From NCBI GenBank assembly GCA_022457155.1, contig JAJGOT010000345.1, positions 1 to 64,000 on the forward strand: a stretch of DNA of 64,000 nt, written 5' to 3'. Source of the stretch: Cladopsammia gracilis (Eukaryota; Cnidaria; Anthozoa; Scleractinia; Dendrophylliidae). The translations under genes were made by a program, and so were the position numbers. Within the stretch, counting starts at the first letter, position 1. Every line of letters begins with the position of its first letter. The notes under the pieces are model-generated. The model did not search any database. It was not told the origin of the DNA and worked only from the letters and a program-made list of their open reading frames with translations. Below, piece after piece: positions 34,690 to 46,996 of this stretch.

Positions 34690-35875
34690 ATTGTAAGAGT
34701 TCACCAAACCTCTCCTCATCATTGGATTCTGACTCTACAGATGACTCCTAAAACAAAATAACAAAAATTGTAGGTACAACTGACAAGATAACAATAGCAA
34801 AAGGGATCCTCTACAACATTGTCTGTGTACACAGCTTCCCTATTTACAGTATGTTATCAAGCTGCCTTACTTAAGTGGAAGGTCAGTGCCTGGGACATCC
34901 AAGGGCTTCCTACACTGTGGCCAGCCAGTAACTTACTAGAACACTGCCCCTGTGGCTGGAAAATCCACACAACCCACCCATGAGCCTCCAATTCAGATGC
35001 CATGGCACTGAACAGAAGATGGAAGAAAAATGCGGAAGGCATGGGAGGAAAAGGGGGGGGGGGGGGGGGGGAGAGAGAGCTCCATCAGAAGAAGCACAGA
35101 AAATGCTTCAAATACTACAAAAATATGCCACATAGTACAAAAACTAGAGCAACTCAGGGATTACATTTAGGCCTGTAATGGTATGGTATCGCATATTTTT
35201 ATCTTCTTTTTTGAAAGAAAATTGCCCAGTAAAGTGGCCATATTGAGTCTATGGGCAGCAAAAGAAAAAAAAAATGGTATTGATGGGCTATGAGTGAGGT
35301 GCAGGATTGCAGAAAATTAATATTCAGTTTGTTTTAATAATGAAGCATGATACAATGGGATGTATTGTTATTCAGTGAGATAGAAATATGATTTCCATCT
35401 CATTAAACTAGTTTTCTGCAATCCCGCACTTTGGTAGGTAGGTAGGTTTTTGTGTTTAGCCTCGTTCTTCAAAGCGTTCCGACCTGAAGGATTTAAATGT
35501 AGACCTTCTGAAGTTACTCCCAGTTCAACTTATAGTCTAAACCCGAGGTCTAAATTTACGGGATTCGACTTGCATAACCCATCAAAAGTATTAATAATCC
35601 CACAGAGTTACACGATGTTATAATCCTTCTCTTCAAAAACGTTCGAAGAATTATATCGCGACGACACGATATTGAAAATGCTGATCAAAGTGAGATGCGA
35701 TAAGCAACTAAGATTATGAGGTATTTGGAGTTAATTCTGTAAAATAAGTGGTGGAAAAAATTCGTCAACGATAACTTACGGCAACATGGTCGATTGAAGA
35801 GTCGCTAGTTGATGCAACGGCCTCCAACGAGGTAAAACCGGTCGAAGAAACGGAAGAAACCCTTCGCGCACTTTC
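34690..35875 (-). CDS. Speculative minus-strand gene: CpG-rich first exon and acidic last exon
   Basis: On the minus strand, 35875-35780 is CpG-rich and ends ..ACCATGTTGCC then GTAAGT, a good donor with an ATG eight bases before it. At 34747 an acceptor (ttattttgttttag) opens ESSVESESNDEERFGELLQ, stopping at 34690-34688. The junction phase was not confirmed because middle exons are unknown. Both ends look real in isolation; joining them is inference. The inverted palindrome at 35879 lies directly upstream. Confidence 0.28.
35040..35085. repeat. G run followed by GA repeat
   Basis: A homopolymer G tract of about 20 nt, then gagagagag. Confidence 0.9.
35296..35431. repeat. Foldback element, ~135 bp
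   Basis: gaggtgcaggattgcagaaa is mirrored by tttctgcaatcccgcact. Confidence 0.65.
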
Positions 35876-35878
35876 CGC

Positions 35879-35977
35879 CACATTCTCGTCCCCAGAGCCG
35901 CTTGGCCCTCTTAACCGCCGGAACCTGAGTACGAGAGCCAAGGGGCTCTGGGGACACAGGATTTGATTGGCTAGAAT
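35879..35977. repeat. Palindromic element, inverted mate at 40408
   Basis: The internal hairpin gtccccagagccgcttggcc pairs with gagccaaggggctctgggga. The whole ~100-bp block recurs inverted at 40408-40510. Confidence 0.8.
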
Positions 35978-37828
35978 CTAGGACTTCCGGTTGGTTCTGC
36001 TCATGCTCAGAGTTTTTTTCAAGATGGCGGACGTGCTTTCATAATATGAAGAACACGGTGCAAGAAAAGGCAGGATTCTGGCTGTCTCATTTCAGAAGTT
36101 GCACGTTTATCTTTCGCGAGGAGTAGTTAGATGTTATCGTTAAACTTTCGGCAGTTTCCGAGTCGTGAATATGGTAACAATCGTCGCGATCAGATAGTTG
36201 GAGGATTTTTGGCTTATGAATACCCGCTGAATAAGCTTTAATACATCAGCTGACTCTGGCTGACTTTCAAACTTATCATCAATTTATGGCTAGTCTCGCC
36301 GATTCCGAGATTTTTGCATCCAGAAGTCAAGGTATAGATAATAATTTAAGACTACATTTAGAAATTTCTGGGCTATTCTAGGAATCTGTTTGAAATGTGA
36401 AGGTGGATTTATATGCAGGTGCTGTCAATGATATGTAAATTATTTCATGTTACTTACGGCCACATATCAATGGTGTTTTAATACTCAAATCTTTGACTTC
36501 ACTAATGACATCTTTTGGACATTTCAAACTTGTACAATATTTCCCTTTTGTACAAGCTTAGCCAGACATTTTGAATTCATCTAAGACAGAACAGGGAAAA
36601 AATAAGGAGAATTAAAATTATCTCTTATGAAATGTTGAAAAATGTGTTGTGGCTTTCTGCGCAACTCGTCAAATAAAATTACTCTTAGCATCGACATATG
36701 ACTTCTTTGCTCAGGCAGAGCATTTCCACTGGTATTGCAAAGATCAAGGGAGATCTACAAGTATCCCAAAAGTCAAAGAAGCTTGCAGGTGAATCAATCA
36801 GTGATATATTTTACTACTACTGAAATATGTCACTTCTAATCACTGTATTAAATTTGGCTGCTGAAGGCCACTGTTCTCTGTTTCTGTAAACATAATTTCT
36901 TTTTTGGCTTTAGATCATCTCATCAGCTCAGAGGGATTAGGGTGATTTAGATAAACAAGATGTGTGCAGATGCAAAAGACATGAAAACTGATTGAGCTCC
37001 AGCATCTGTCTTCTTGGTTCCTTTGTGCATGCACTCGCTTCGCTCAACAGATTCTCCCTTTCCACAAACTCCATTTGAGCCTCTGCAGAGATAAAAGGCT
37101 TTCAAGACAGATAACAAGATCCATCATCATCATCTTCAGATATTTTTAAAGAAGCTTGTTAATATTTCATCCTCAAAAATCCAGTCAGTAAAAGTTTGTA
37201 TGTGAACTAATGCCAATGTTTTACCCCAGGGGGGTGCTTGGATCAACTTCCACTTCCAGGGTATTTGCTGCTGGCCTCTCAGAGCCCCTACTCCATTTTA
37301 GTATAAATCTACTAGCATTCTATCGTGAATGCTGTTCTCTTATTGGCTATTCTACTCACTATCTAACCTGTTGTACAAAGTGAGTATGTGCAGTTGTCAG
37401 TGGCAGTTGCTATTCAATAAAAACTTATCAACTATATCACGAGATAGAAATCTCAAGCTCTTAATCCAATTATTAAATAGTCTATTCTGTGGCCAATTAT
37501 TGACCCCATATTTGTCACTTTTGTGAAAATGTAAACTTTGTGATCCAAACTTAGTCACTTTGTTTTTAATCCCCCAAATCCATACTAGAACAAAAATACC
37601 CCCCACAAAAAAAAGGAAATTGCCATAATTTTCTTACTCTAAAAATCCCAAAAATGTGCTACCCCATACTCTGTTGAAAATGTAACCCCATTATAGTCAA
37701 TCCAGTTGTGAAAATACGACCCCATTCAGCAGAAGGGAAGTACTCCCCTCCCCCAGGCAACCTACCAGGAACTGGAAATCATCTATCTGTTCCTGTGCCA
37801 CATGATGTAGCACTGTCATAATGATTTC

Positions 37829-37984
37829 AGAGGCGGATCCAGGATTTTTTTATGGGGGCAGGCTACGGGTATTTGCCTAGGTCAATAAAATTTTTCATTG
37901 TTGCAATTAAAAAGAAAACTGTTAAAACTGAATGTCTAAAGGACCCTCCCCCCCCCTTACCTACCCCCACTGTATCCACCCTGG
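37829..37984. mobile_element. Short hAT-like MITE, 'cagaggcggatccagga' end
   Basis: Starts cagaggcggatccaggattt and ends actgtatccaccctg, giving imperfect inverted CAG(A/G)G..GGATCCA ends. gattt occurs on both flanks. Same end type as 38312. Confidence 0.5.
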
Positions 37985-38311
37985 ATTTTAAAACAAAATT
38001 AAAGAGGCATATGTTTCAGAGTGAACTTGCATATTTAAATTCAGATGACATCCTAGTAAAGCATGTCTTTTATTGGTGCCAGTATGAGATTAGTAAGCCT
38101 CGTCACCTGAATTTGGGCCAGGCATGGAGGGTATCCATGTACTACCGTGTTAGCAGTTTCACAGATAATTTGTCAATGAGGAAATACTTAGTGTGCTGGA
38201 TGCTTAAAGCACCATTTAAAAAAGGCTGAGCTTTATTATTTTAAGAAAAAAGCAAGAGTAGTTGGTACACCAACAACCATCTTGTCCTCATTACCAAACA
38301 AGGGTATTTTA

Positions 38312-38591
38312 CAGTGGCGGATCCAGGGGGAGGGTCGGGGGGGGGGATCCACCCCCTTCCCCTACCAGACCTGTGTCTCCCATATGGTTCTTAAAAATAA
38401 TAGAATAAAATTGTTTTATACCCAGTTGTTTCACTTCCACCGATTGACTGATTGTCAAGTTTTTGACTTAACAAACGCTTTTCAAGTCCCAGGAATGTTG
38501 GAAGTGGCATTTTAGAGGGTAAAATCAGAAACGTTTTCCGAGGGGCATGCACCCAGACCCCCCCTTTCAGAAATTCCTGGATCTGTCCCTG
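38312..38591. mobile_element. hAT-like MITE, 'cagtggcggatccaggg' end
   Basis: cagtggcggatccaggggga at the left is mirrored by ttcctggatctgtccctg at the right. CA(G)n..GGATCCAG ends are typical of hAT-type non-autonomous elements; the 8-bp target duplication is not clean. Confidence 0.6.
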
Positions 38592-38599
38592 TTTTTAAC

Positions 38600-40400
38600 T
38601 ATTTCCCCCAAAACACATACATGTATGGCCCACATAGACAGTTTCTGTAGCAGAAACGGGGACCGCGCAGCAAGTTTTCGAGTGGGGGGGCTAAAGAAGA
38701 ATGCGTGAAGGAATTTTTTTTTTTGTGGACGGGGGGGGGGGGGCATGCTTGTGGATTTCGATTCAATTTCTCTAAAGTGACGGAGAATGCTATTATAACG
38801 ATAAAACTATTGATTTTTTCCACATCTTCAGTGATGTTGCTATCGGGTTTGAAAATTCACCATCACTAAATTGAAATATGATAGATTGTTATGTTATACC
38901 AGTAACTGATATCAACCTTTAATTACTATAAATAAGCCAGAAATCCAACGATTGTGCTTGAGCTGCCTTGAACTCAACGCTGTATAATTACTCAGCAATT
39001 ATTGCACGAGGCTGAGTATGATATGAAGAGTTATGCAGATCGAGGGCGAAAAAATATTTTACAATTGTAACGACTAATGCTTCATTCTGTCTATTTATCT
39101 GCGCGTTTGTCTTTGCCAGTAACTCTGGTCACTTTTGAATTAACGATTTTTTATAATTTTTCACTCCGTTACTTTTGTTAAATTATTTTTTGTTTAATTT
39201 ATTTTTATTCTTGCAAAAAAGTGGGGGGGCTAAAGCCCCCCCAGCCCCTCCCTCTGCGTGGTCCCTGAGAAAGCAAGTTGGCAGATAGCTGCACCACATG
39301 TCCTGATCAGCATTCTGTTAGCCTGTTACAAACAGTCAGTTACTGGAATAGATGTGCAGGGAAAGGCAAGGAAACTGAGAAAAGAGTACTTGCAATGGAT
39401 TTTCTTTGCATACTACCAGACATAACCAGACACATTTCCATGATCACAAAGAAGGGTTCAAGTATGCGCAATTTACTCTTTCACATTCAAACTTGGTTTC
39501 AAGGGCACTTAGGATATACTTGGAAGCCCTAGTGTGAAGCCATTGAGTATGATAATTGCCCAAATTAAATTTTCCATAAAAAATAAACAAAAAAATTGCA
39601 ATATATGGATTACTGTTATAAAAACAACAAATTAATTAGAAAAGTGAAGTGAACCATCATAACGTTTATTTCACCTTCGTAATAATACAGTGGAATTAAA
39701 GGGTCACAAGACAGTCCATACCTGATCATGATGGTTAAAGGAATGTTATCTAAAAAATATTCAGTGGAGCCTCTATTAAGCGGTCACCCTAGCTCGGGGA
39801 ATAGCCAACTGACAAATCTGATAAAATGCAGTGGAATGTAATGAAATCGTGAAGCCAGATATAATATCCATAAATGAACAGCTACACGTAATATACTGGA
39901 ATTCAAAAAGGGTGACAAATTTTATCACGAAATGTGGATTTTGGTAGAAATAATCCAGTACCTTTGATATTTATAAATGCACATGCCACAGTTAGTAAAC
40001 CAGACCTGCGATGCAGCTGCTTGTTACTCGTCGTGAACTGCTGCATGCTCAGGCGATTCACTGATATGTTCTGATCCACAAAATAGTTTCTCCGGATACT
40101 GGCCGTAATTGATAATCCCTGGTGGGACGGTGAAGTTTTGTTAACGTGACCAGGCCATGTTGGCTACGCTCAGCCAAAGGGAATCCTCGATCGAACTTCT
40201 TGCTCTAATTAACAAAATCTAGTATTTGAAACACGCAGTCTTTGTCGTTGAAAATCATCATAGTGATTCCCAAGTATAAGCGTCCCAAGCCAATACCTTC
40301 TGACAGTTTAAAGTCTTTAAAGGCAAGTTACATTTGCGATTTCTTGACCGATTTCCCGGCAACTAATCCAGATTTTTTACTTCCGTTTTAGATGTTATTG
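38600..40400. other. Repeat-derived spacer, no gene
   Basis: G runs at 38682 and 38730 and a 'gtgggggggctaaagcccccc' element end at 39221. The plus frame at 39278-39532 has no domain or splice context. A small unclassified stretch may remain. Confidence 0.35.
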
Positions 40401-40407
40401 TTTTGAA

Positions 40408-40510
40408 ACTAGCCAATCAAATCCTGTGTCCCCAGAGCCCCTTGGCTCTCGTACTCAGGTTCCGGCGGTTAAGAGGGCCAAGCGGCTCTGGGGACGAGAA
40501 TGTTTCCGCC
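40408..40510. repeat. Palindromic element, inverted mate of 35879
   Basis: Reverse complement of 35879-35977, including ctagccaatcaaatcc at one edge and cgagaatgtttccgcc at the other. Confidence 0.8.
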
Positions 40511-40681
40511 ATTGTTAAAAAATAACAACATGGACAAGTACTGCCTTGGTAACCACGTCTTTATCCTTGTAGGAAAATGTGACGTCACTGTAGGAATCTG
40601 TAGGAATTGGTAGGAATCCACCACCATATATGGCGCCCGGAAAAATATAATAATTCTGTTACGCTTTTCGCGGTACGTCCG

Positions 40682-40954
40682 ATGGATTTTACCGTGCGTT
40701 CTTCAGTTTGCACAGCAGGGTTACCAGCCCTAAGTTGTGAGGACCAGGATTTTGCCAGTCATGCATATCTTTCTCGGACAACCAAACTTGGACAAACTGA
40801 AGTTGTCTGTGTAGTGTGTTGGACATCCACTGTCATTCACGTGACCAAACCTGAAGTTGCTATTATCTCAACTAAACATTTTCTAGTACGGAACCAAGGC
40901 CCAGTTATAAAATGTAAACGAAGTAATGTTCGGAGTGAATATCTGTCATGTTAA
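40682..40954 (+). CDS. Open frame inside an inverted-repeat element, unrecognised
   Basis: The frame from the ATG at 40682 (MDFTVRSSVCTAGLPALSC..) runs 90 codons to TAA at about 40952, with balanced composition. Its first ~160 bp are repeated inverted at 41671-41831, so this is an element's ORF or its relic rather than a host gene. No domain recognised. Confidence 0.25.
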   Translation: MDFTVRSSVCTAGLPALSCEDQDFASHAYLSRTTKLGQTEVVCVVCWTSTVIHVTKPEVAIISTKHFLVRNQGPVIKCKRSNVRSEYLSC

Positions 40955-41950
40955 ATTAAGAAACGTTTATTCACATTTCACAACCTGAACGAACGTAATC
41001 AATTATTTATGCTAGCCTCTTGTCATTTCATTTTAGTTCACTGAGGTCTAAGCCGTATACCACGTCATCGGTCACTTGTTCAATCCCGAAGTAACAACTA
41101 CAATACTGAAGAGCGCCTCGCAACCAGACTTTGTAAATTTTTTTGTAAAATAAACTGCGTACTACTTTCAGCTGGCTACTCTACCATTTCAGAGGCAAAT
41201 AAAATCTCCGTAACATCACCCAGTAGCAGTACCTCTATATGAAACGGTATAAACTACACGCATAGACAGGATACCGGTGTACAACAAGTTTCGTGACAAT
41301 CAACTCACAGAGAGAAAACTTAGTGCGACCGAAGGGTATGCCACTTAAAAGTAATTTATATAAAGTTCAAAGTTTAATTGTTCAAATCGCACACAAATGA
41401 TACGAGTCCCACATACGGTAATGCATGCAATCAGAAGCTTGAACTAACAATTCCAACAGCAAACAAGTATTTCCTGAAGGCGAATCAGTGAAGGGCTTTA
41501 TTACATTTGTGGTCAATCCTTATTACATTTGAGAGCCTTTTATTGCATTTGTGGTCAATTATTACATTTGTGGCTTCATATTGAAGCCACAAATGTAATA
41601 ATAAGCCACAAATGTAATAATTGACCACAAATGCAATAAAGCCCTCAAATGTAATAAGGATGGACCACAAAGTGAATGACAGATGACGTCCAACACACTA
41701 CATAGACAACTTCAGTTTGTCCAAGTTTGGTTGTCCGAGAAAGATAATGAATGACTAGCGAAATCCTGGTCCTCACAACTTAGGGCTGGTAACCCTGTCG
41801 TGCAAACTGAAGAACGCACGGTAAAATCCATTATTACATTTGTGGTCAATTCGTATTACATTTGAGGGCTTTATTACATTTGTGGTCAATCCTTATTACA
41901 TTTGAGGGCTTTATTACATTTGTGGTCAATTATTACATTTGTGGCTTCAA
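40682..41950. mobile_element. Element with ~150-bp inverted arms and 'ttattacatttgtggtc' subrepeats
   Basis: Left arm 40682-40841 and right arm 41671-41831 are inverted copies of somewhat reduced identity (shared: cagtttgtccaagtttggtt, ggtcctcacaacttagggct). Around the right arm, 41497-41665 and 41832-41950 contain about a dozen ttattacatttgtggtcaa / ttacatttgagggc subrepeats in both orientations. The same subrepeats occur at 20190. Confidence 0.65.
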
Positions 41951-41999
41951 CAAACCCAGCTTCCTTTTTACATCAGCATAGGAAGAACGAGGAGTGGAC

Positions 42000-42770
42000 G
42001 GTCGGTGAAGACAACAAACAAAGCTATACTTTGGACGTAATTTAATTAGCAAAACGTAAGTAATGTTTTTTTTGCGTGAAATGGTCATTCTCCGCGCTAT
42101 TTTTCAATTTTAACAATTCTCAAAAACAGAATTACGCGACTGTCTGCACAGTACATTGAGACCGCACAAAAGTTCACATAAATTCCCATCGAAAAATGTA
42201 ATTTTGTTTTACCTTTAAGAAATTATTTACATCTCCTCTTCTTCAGTTCTGAAATTCCAAGTGACATACATCTCCCCGCATTGCTCCCGCATTGATTAAA
42301 ACGTTCGAAGTTCCTCGAATCAATCCTTGAAAACATTTCTTTTCCCACTATAGCGGCTTCTGAGTGTCCCTTAATTAGTATCCCTGTCTTGAGTAGCAAA
42401 CCGCGAAAAAATGCAGGGAAAAAACGACTGTAATTTGAAATGGTTTTCTCCGCTAAGCACAGCAAAACATCAAAGTATTTACCGAGCTGACGTGACGTTC
42501 GACCGTGTAGCCCCACGAAAAACAAAGCCTCGCTTAGGTTTCAAAATTGCTAAGAGCCCGGATGTTGTGTGGCGTCATACGCGCATGTTTTGCGACGTCG
42601 TACGCGCCCGCAAGCTAGCCTTGCCTGACGGACACACGGACACACATGTAACAGACGCGCGCCCGCGAAACATTCCGCTACCCATGACCATGAAAAATGA
42701 CGGGCATAGGTTCTATGAGTATGGGATTCCGCAGCGGGCCTTCGGCCCGCGAGAGCTCCGCTATTAATAC
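42000..42770. other. CpG-rich patch (42480-42770), no gene supported
   Basis: Overlapping frames on both strands are open because of high GC. The only notable structure is gcgggccttcggcccgc near 42736, a strong short hairpin. It could be a promoter region or old element. Confidence 0.3.
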
Positions 42771-42797
42771 ATATTTTCAGAATCAACTCTAAATACA

Positions 42798-43101
42798 TTG
42801 AAGAGTTGAATGGTGAAATATTTCGTGTTTTGAACGTTGAGTTATTGAGATTTACAAAATGCTAATTATTATACAACTACTAGTTTTCGCCTCCAAAATA
42901 ATATTTTTTTACGAATCAGTTGACTATACACAGTTTATATTGAATATTTATCAAATTGATTATCCTTAAACTGTAAACTGCACATTTTATATTCACGTAG
43001 AAATAATGGTTAAGTCCTGAATTGACGTCATCTGATTAGCATTTTGTAAATACAATTCTCTATAACAAGACAAGACATATTTTACCATTCAACTATTCAA
43101 T
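42798..43101. mobile_element. TIR element, ~300 bp
   Basis: ttgaagagttgaatggtgaa is mirrored by tttaccattcaactattcaa. Inner tttacaaaatgctaat / attagcattttgtaaa is also inverted. Confidence 0.65.
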
Positions 43102-43109
43102 GGGGTTAT

Positions 43110-43790
43110 AGGCACTTTAATCTTCAATGACTTCGTCGGTCTGCTCTGCTAGGATATTCAATCCATACTACTGATCTATCTTCGTTCCTGGTAACGCCGA
43201 ATCTTACATGGCTGATATGATTTATTACAATCTGTGATTCATTCTTCATTTTAAACGTAATGAACGGGTTATCGCAGATATGCAAATATGCAAATTTTCA
43301 CTCACTCACTCACTCGCTCCATAACTCATCTGCAAGCTTTTCTTGGTAATTCCGCTGACCAGTACATAAGGCTTGCGCATATATTTTGCCCGTACCAAAT
43401 GCGATGGATAATAGTCATCTGCCTTACCCACGGAGACAGTGTTGGAGGGAGGGGAGGGTGGGGAGTTGGTTTCGTATTCACGAGTTGGCCCATAGAAGAA
43501 ACAACTCCCTTTGTCCTTTGATTCCCGTTATCCCCATATCCTTTCTAGGACTTGCAGTTCAGAAAGATTTGTAAAGGTTTCTCCCTCTCCGCATTCATAA
43601 AATTACCAGGACAAACTGAATGCATTGATACACTGCCCAAATATGGTCAAATCGATATACGCTATGTCTACATGACGTATATCCAACGCATTTTGACAAG
43701 AGAATGCAAAAATGACGGACCGACCTCGATATTTTTTCTTCAAATTGTGCTATGTTATCAATGTGTTGAATTATAAAACTATTATTGCGT
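43110..43790. other. Spacer, no gene
   Basis: Open frames at 43288-43810 on both strands show no domain and no splice context. Confidence 0.35.
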
Positions 43791-43793
43791 TCA

Positions 43794-43868
43794 TGCTTGC
43801 GTGATATCACCTAATTTTAGCCGACACGGCCTACGACCTCGTCGGCTAAGAATTAGGCGATATCACGC
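43794..43868. repeat. Foldback hairpin, ~75 bp
   Basis: cgtgatatcacctaatttta with gccgac is mirrored by gtcggctaagaattaggcga with tatcacgcg. Confidence 0.75.
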
Positions 43869-43944
43869 GCGCTTTCGCGCTATAACAGTCAAATAGTCGA
43901 GTTAAAAGTATAGATCTGTAACACTTCTCACTCAGCTTAACCCC

Positions 43945-44095
43945 TTCACCCCAAAGAGTGCCAAACATCAAAATTGAAGACAAATCCTAATTTTAATTTT
44001 GTAAAATACTGACAAACAAATGGTACCACGCAAAAGTATTGCCAAAGAGGTTTAATTTGAATGGTCACACAATAGGATTTCGTCCACACACTCAA
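43945..44095 (-). repeat. Single inverted monomer of the 106-bp satellite
   Basis: Reads aaaatactgacaaacaaatg, ggtaccacgcaaaagtattg and tgaatggtcacacaatagga, the reverse complement of the satellite landmarks. Confidence 0.6.
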
Positions 44096-44935
44096 CTTTT
44101 TTGGGCCTTTCTTCTCTTATAGGCGAATAGTTGCTTACTTTTTAAAGCGCACTCGCATTCAAATCTACCGCTTCAATTCATTGGTTATGAATAGTTAATG
44201 ACGACAAGGCATTCTGCGTAATAGTCTATTTAACCTAAAATCATTGTCCTCAAAAAATGAACGATAATTGGAAACTGAATTGTACTCGGCCTTTCAGCGA
44301 ATGATCCAATGTTTATCATCATGAGTTCCAATTGACCACGGATCTTATTGCCATTAGTTCACTGGAGTATTTTTCAGTATTTCATCATTCAAAGTTTGTT
44401 AAATACGCGCGTGCGCAATAAAACAAGGAATTAATCCATTCTCCCCATAGCTCCACGTTTTATGATGAGTCTTTCTTGATTTATTAATAATTGTTTTATT
44501 ATACATATTCCTGAGCTGCACTTGTAAAGACAAGAGCGCGCACAAAAAAGTGATCAATGCACAGCAGTCAACTTGTAAGTAAACAACTTACGTCACTTCT
44601 GCATGCATAAAACTATTGTCTGTAGGTATGACGTAACAGAAACAGCAAGCAATAATTAGCTGCGTGCTTATAGCCAAACAAAATCGAGCTTGTGACACCA
44701 ATGTATAATAATAATAAACTAGGTTATCTTAAAGATAGTGATTGCTGCGCACGTAGGTGATTAGGCCTGGATAAATTCTGCTCATAAAATGGCTTATCCT
44801 GTCTGCCGGCAAGGCTCGTAAAAATCGCTCATTCTGCTCGTACACCTAAATTCTGCTCGAATTCTGCTCGGTACTCGAAACATTTTCGGTCCTTCTGGCC
44901 TTATGTATTTTCGCAAATATGGAAGCCCTAAACAA

Positions 44936-45269
44936 CTGTATTAGCGCGCGCTAAAATAGAGAATTAATGTCGTCAAATTGCGTCAGCAAAGTACAAATTA
45001 AAGTTCAAAAATGAAAAAATTCAAACTTGAAAAGTTAAAATAGAACGAAATGTCGCTCAAAAATTGCGCAAACACAAAATGTCACATTTCCGATATATGT
45101 ATTTGCTCTTCATCAGGTTTCTTCTTTCGACCATGCAATTGCTGACTCGAGAAAAATTACTACGTTTAGTAACTCGAAAATATTCATCGTTTTCTCTCAA
45201 AATGACAATTTTACTCGCCATGTGATCGCGACATTAATTCGCTATTTTAGCGCGCGCTACTGAATACAG
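44936..45269. mobile_element. TIR element, ~334 bp
   Basis: ctgtattagcgcgcgctaaa with atagagaattaatgtcg is mirrored by cgacattaattcgctatttt with agcgcgcgctactgaatacag. Confidence 0.8.
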
Positions 45270-46960
45270 TAAAAAAACAGAATACTGAATACGGTAAAAA
45301 AACAGCGATTCCAGATTTTTTCTGCCTTTCTGGATTATGAACTGCTGCTCCGCTCACTTCGTTCGCTGCGCAGCGATCTGCGCAGCCATCTTTTAACAGG
45401 GTGCGTCCGTCACTAACGTGGTTTTCAGGACGGCCCTGTGTAATAATTAAATTAAATTGATCAATAATGGTAAAAATGCAATATAAAAAAGCTACGATAT
45501 AAAATATAAAAACTAATGGCATTATATACAAATCGGAGAAAAAATGTACTATCGCTGAATATTAATTACAAAAGCTAAAATATAAATTGAATATTTTAAA
45601 GACTGGCTAATTTCTTCTTAAATAGTACTAGATTGATTTACAATCACATACATTAGAGTCTAGGTTATTCAAATCACTCGCGAACTGTTAGGTAAGTTTG
45701 TGCTTTCCCCAGTTCGTTTTGGGGCGAAGGAGGTGGAGTTTGGAAGAGTGGCGTGTGTTGTATTTACTCCACAACAATGAATCGAAAACAAAATCGTGTC
45801 CCTCGCGAACGCGAAAATGACTGTTGAACGGTTGTTTCTTCCATTGTCATTAACGTTCACCATCAATGAACGTCAATCAATCATTCAGTCAGACACATAA
45901 CGCCTTGGAGTTAAAGACTCGTTAAAACGCGCACGTGTCGCAATCCAGTGAATCAAGGAAAAAATACGTTCAATTTACCGTTCTTCATGAGCCGGAAAGG
46001 ATACATCAAATTAAATGTGATGCATAATTTAGTAATGACATGCAATTTCTACATAATAGAATCTTATTTTCGTAGAGAACATAAAAAAACAGAACATTTT
46101 TAACGGCTTTGCACACAACCAGTAATAACGGCCATCCTTAGATAAACTGATCTAGATAGTTAGCAACAACATGCACGGTAAAATCGCTTTTTCTTGGTGC
46201 GTGACCTTTTACGAAACAACGGTTTTATCCGCTTAGCCACTGGAGACTTCAAGTTGAATGCAAAGTGAATATTTGGAAGATATACGACACACTTGTCGGT
46301 CCTCTGCATGAGATTATTGACGAATAGATCTTTTTTTTTGACAAATTTAAATGAAAAGGCAATTTCAATTAGTGGCCAGCTGTTTTCCTTCCTTATCATA
46401 GCTTGAGGCACTAAAAATTCACTACAGCGATCGTTTCATAAAGATATAAATATCACGGAATATTACTGAAAATATCAAAAGCGGTACACAAAAGGAAGAG
46501 GTTGCGACATGAGTAAATACAATAAATTAATTGTGTTTCACAACAAATTTAATACCCAATTAAAAATTGTTAAATAATCCAACTTTGATCTCGCGAGCTG
46601 TTAAAGTAATAATTTGAAAAGTTAAAACAAAAAATAACGAAAACAACGCTGTTGAACTAACAAGCTGTAATAATTTTAGAAGAGATGACAAACAACAACG
46701 AAAAAAATGAGAACTGGATTGCGGCTCCAATCGATAACTGATGAACGCTGATCATGAAATACTGAACTCGAATAAAGAACGTTAATTATAATAATAATTT
46801 AAAATAACGCCTTTAAGACGCGTGTGGTAGTCATCTCCGCAACATAGTATTAAAATAATTGTATAAAAATAAATCACGATGGTGTTTTCGATGCTTTAAA
46901 AATTGCTTCACGACACGATGAAACAACTCACGGAGAGCCACTGCGGGGTCTGATTACAGA
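45270..46960. other. AT-rich spacer, no supported gene
   Basis: The minus frame at 46411-46160 lacks an ATG and has a basic, Cys-ending tail. It has no domain and I leave it uncalled. No repeats were delimited. Confidence 0.35.
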
Positions 46961-46964
46961 TGAG

Positions 46965-46973
46965 TTATATATT
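46965..46973 (+). promoter_or_regulatory. TATA-like box upstream of the 49525 gene
   Basis: ttatatatt stands about 30 bp upstream of the start of an exon-like block that ends in CAG then GTATGT at 47050. The coding exon at 49509 begins with an acceptor, so a 5' UTR exon is required and this is the best candidate seen. Confidence 0.4.
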
Positions 46974-46996
46974 GCGTGCGTTAAATTGAATTCTAC

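Noticed and set aside
42411..42798. Overlapping 118- and 82-codon open frames on opposite strands
   Set aside because: The GC-rich, CpG-dense patch opens several frames at once, with no domain, start context or splice support.
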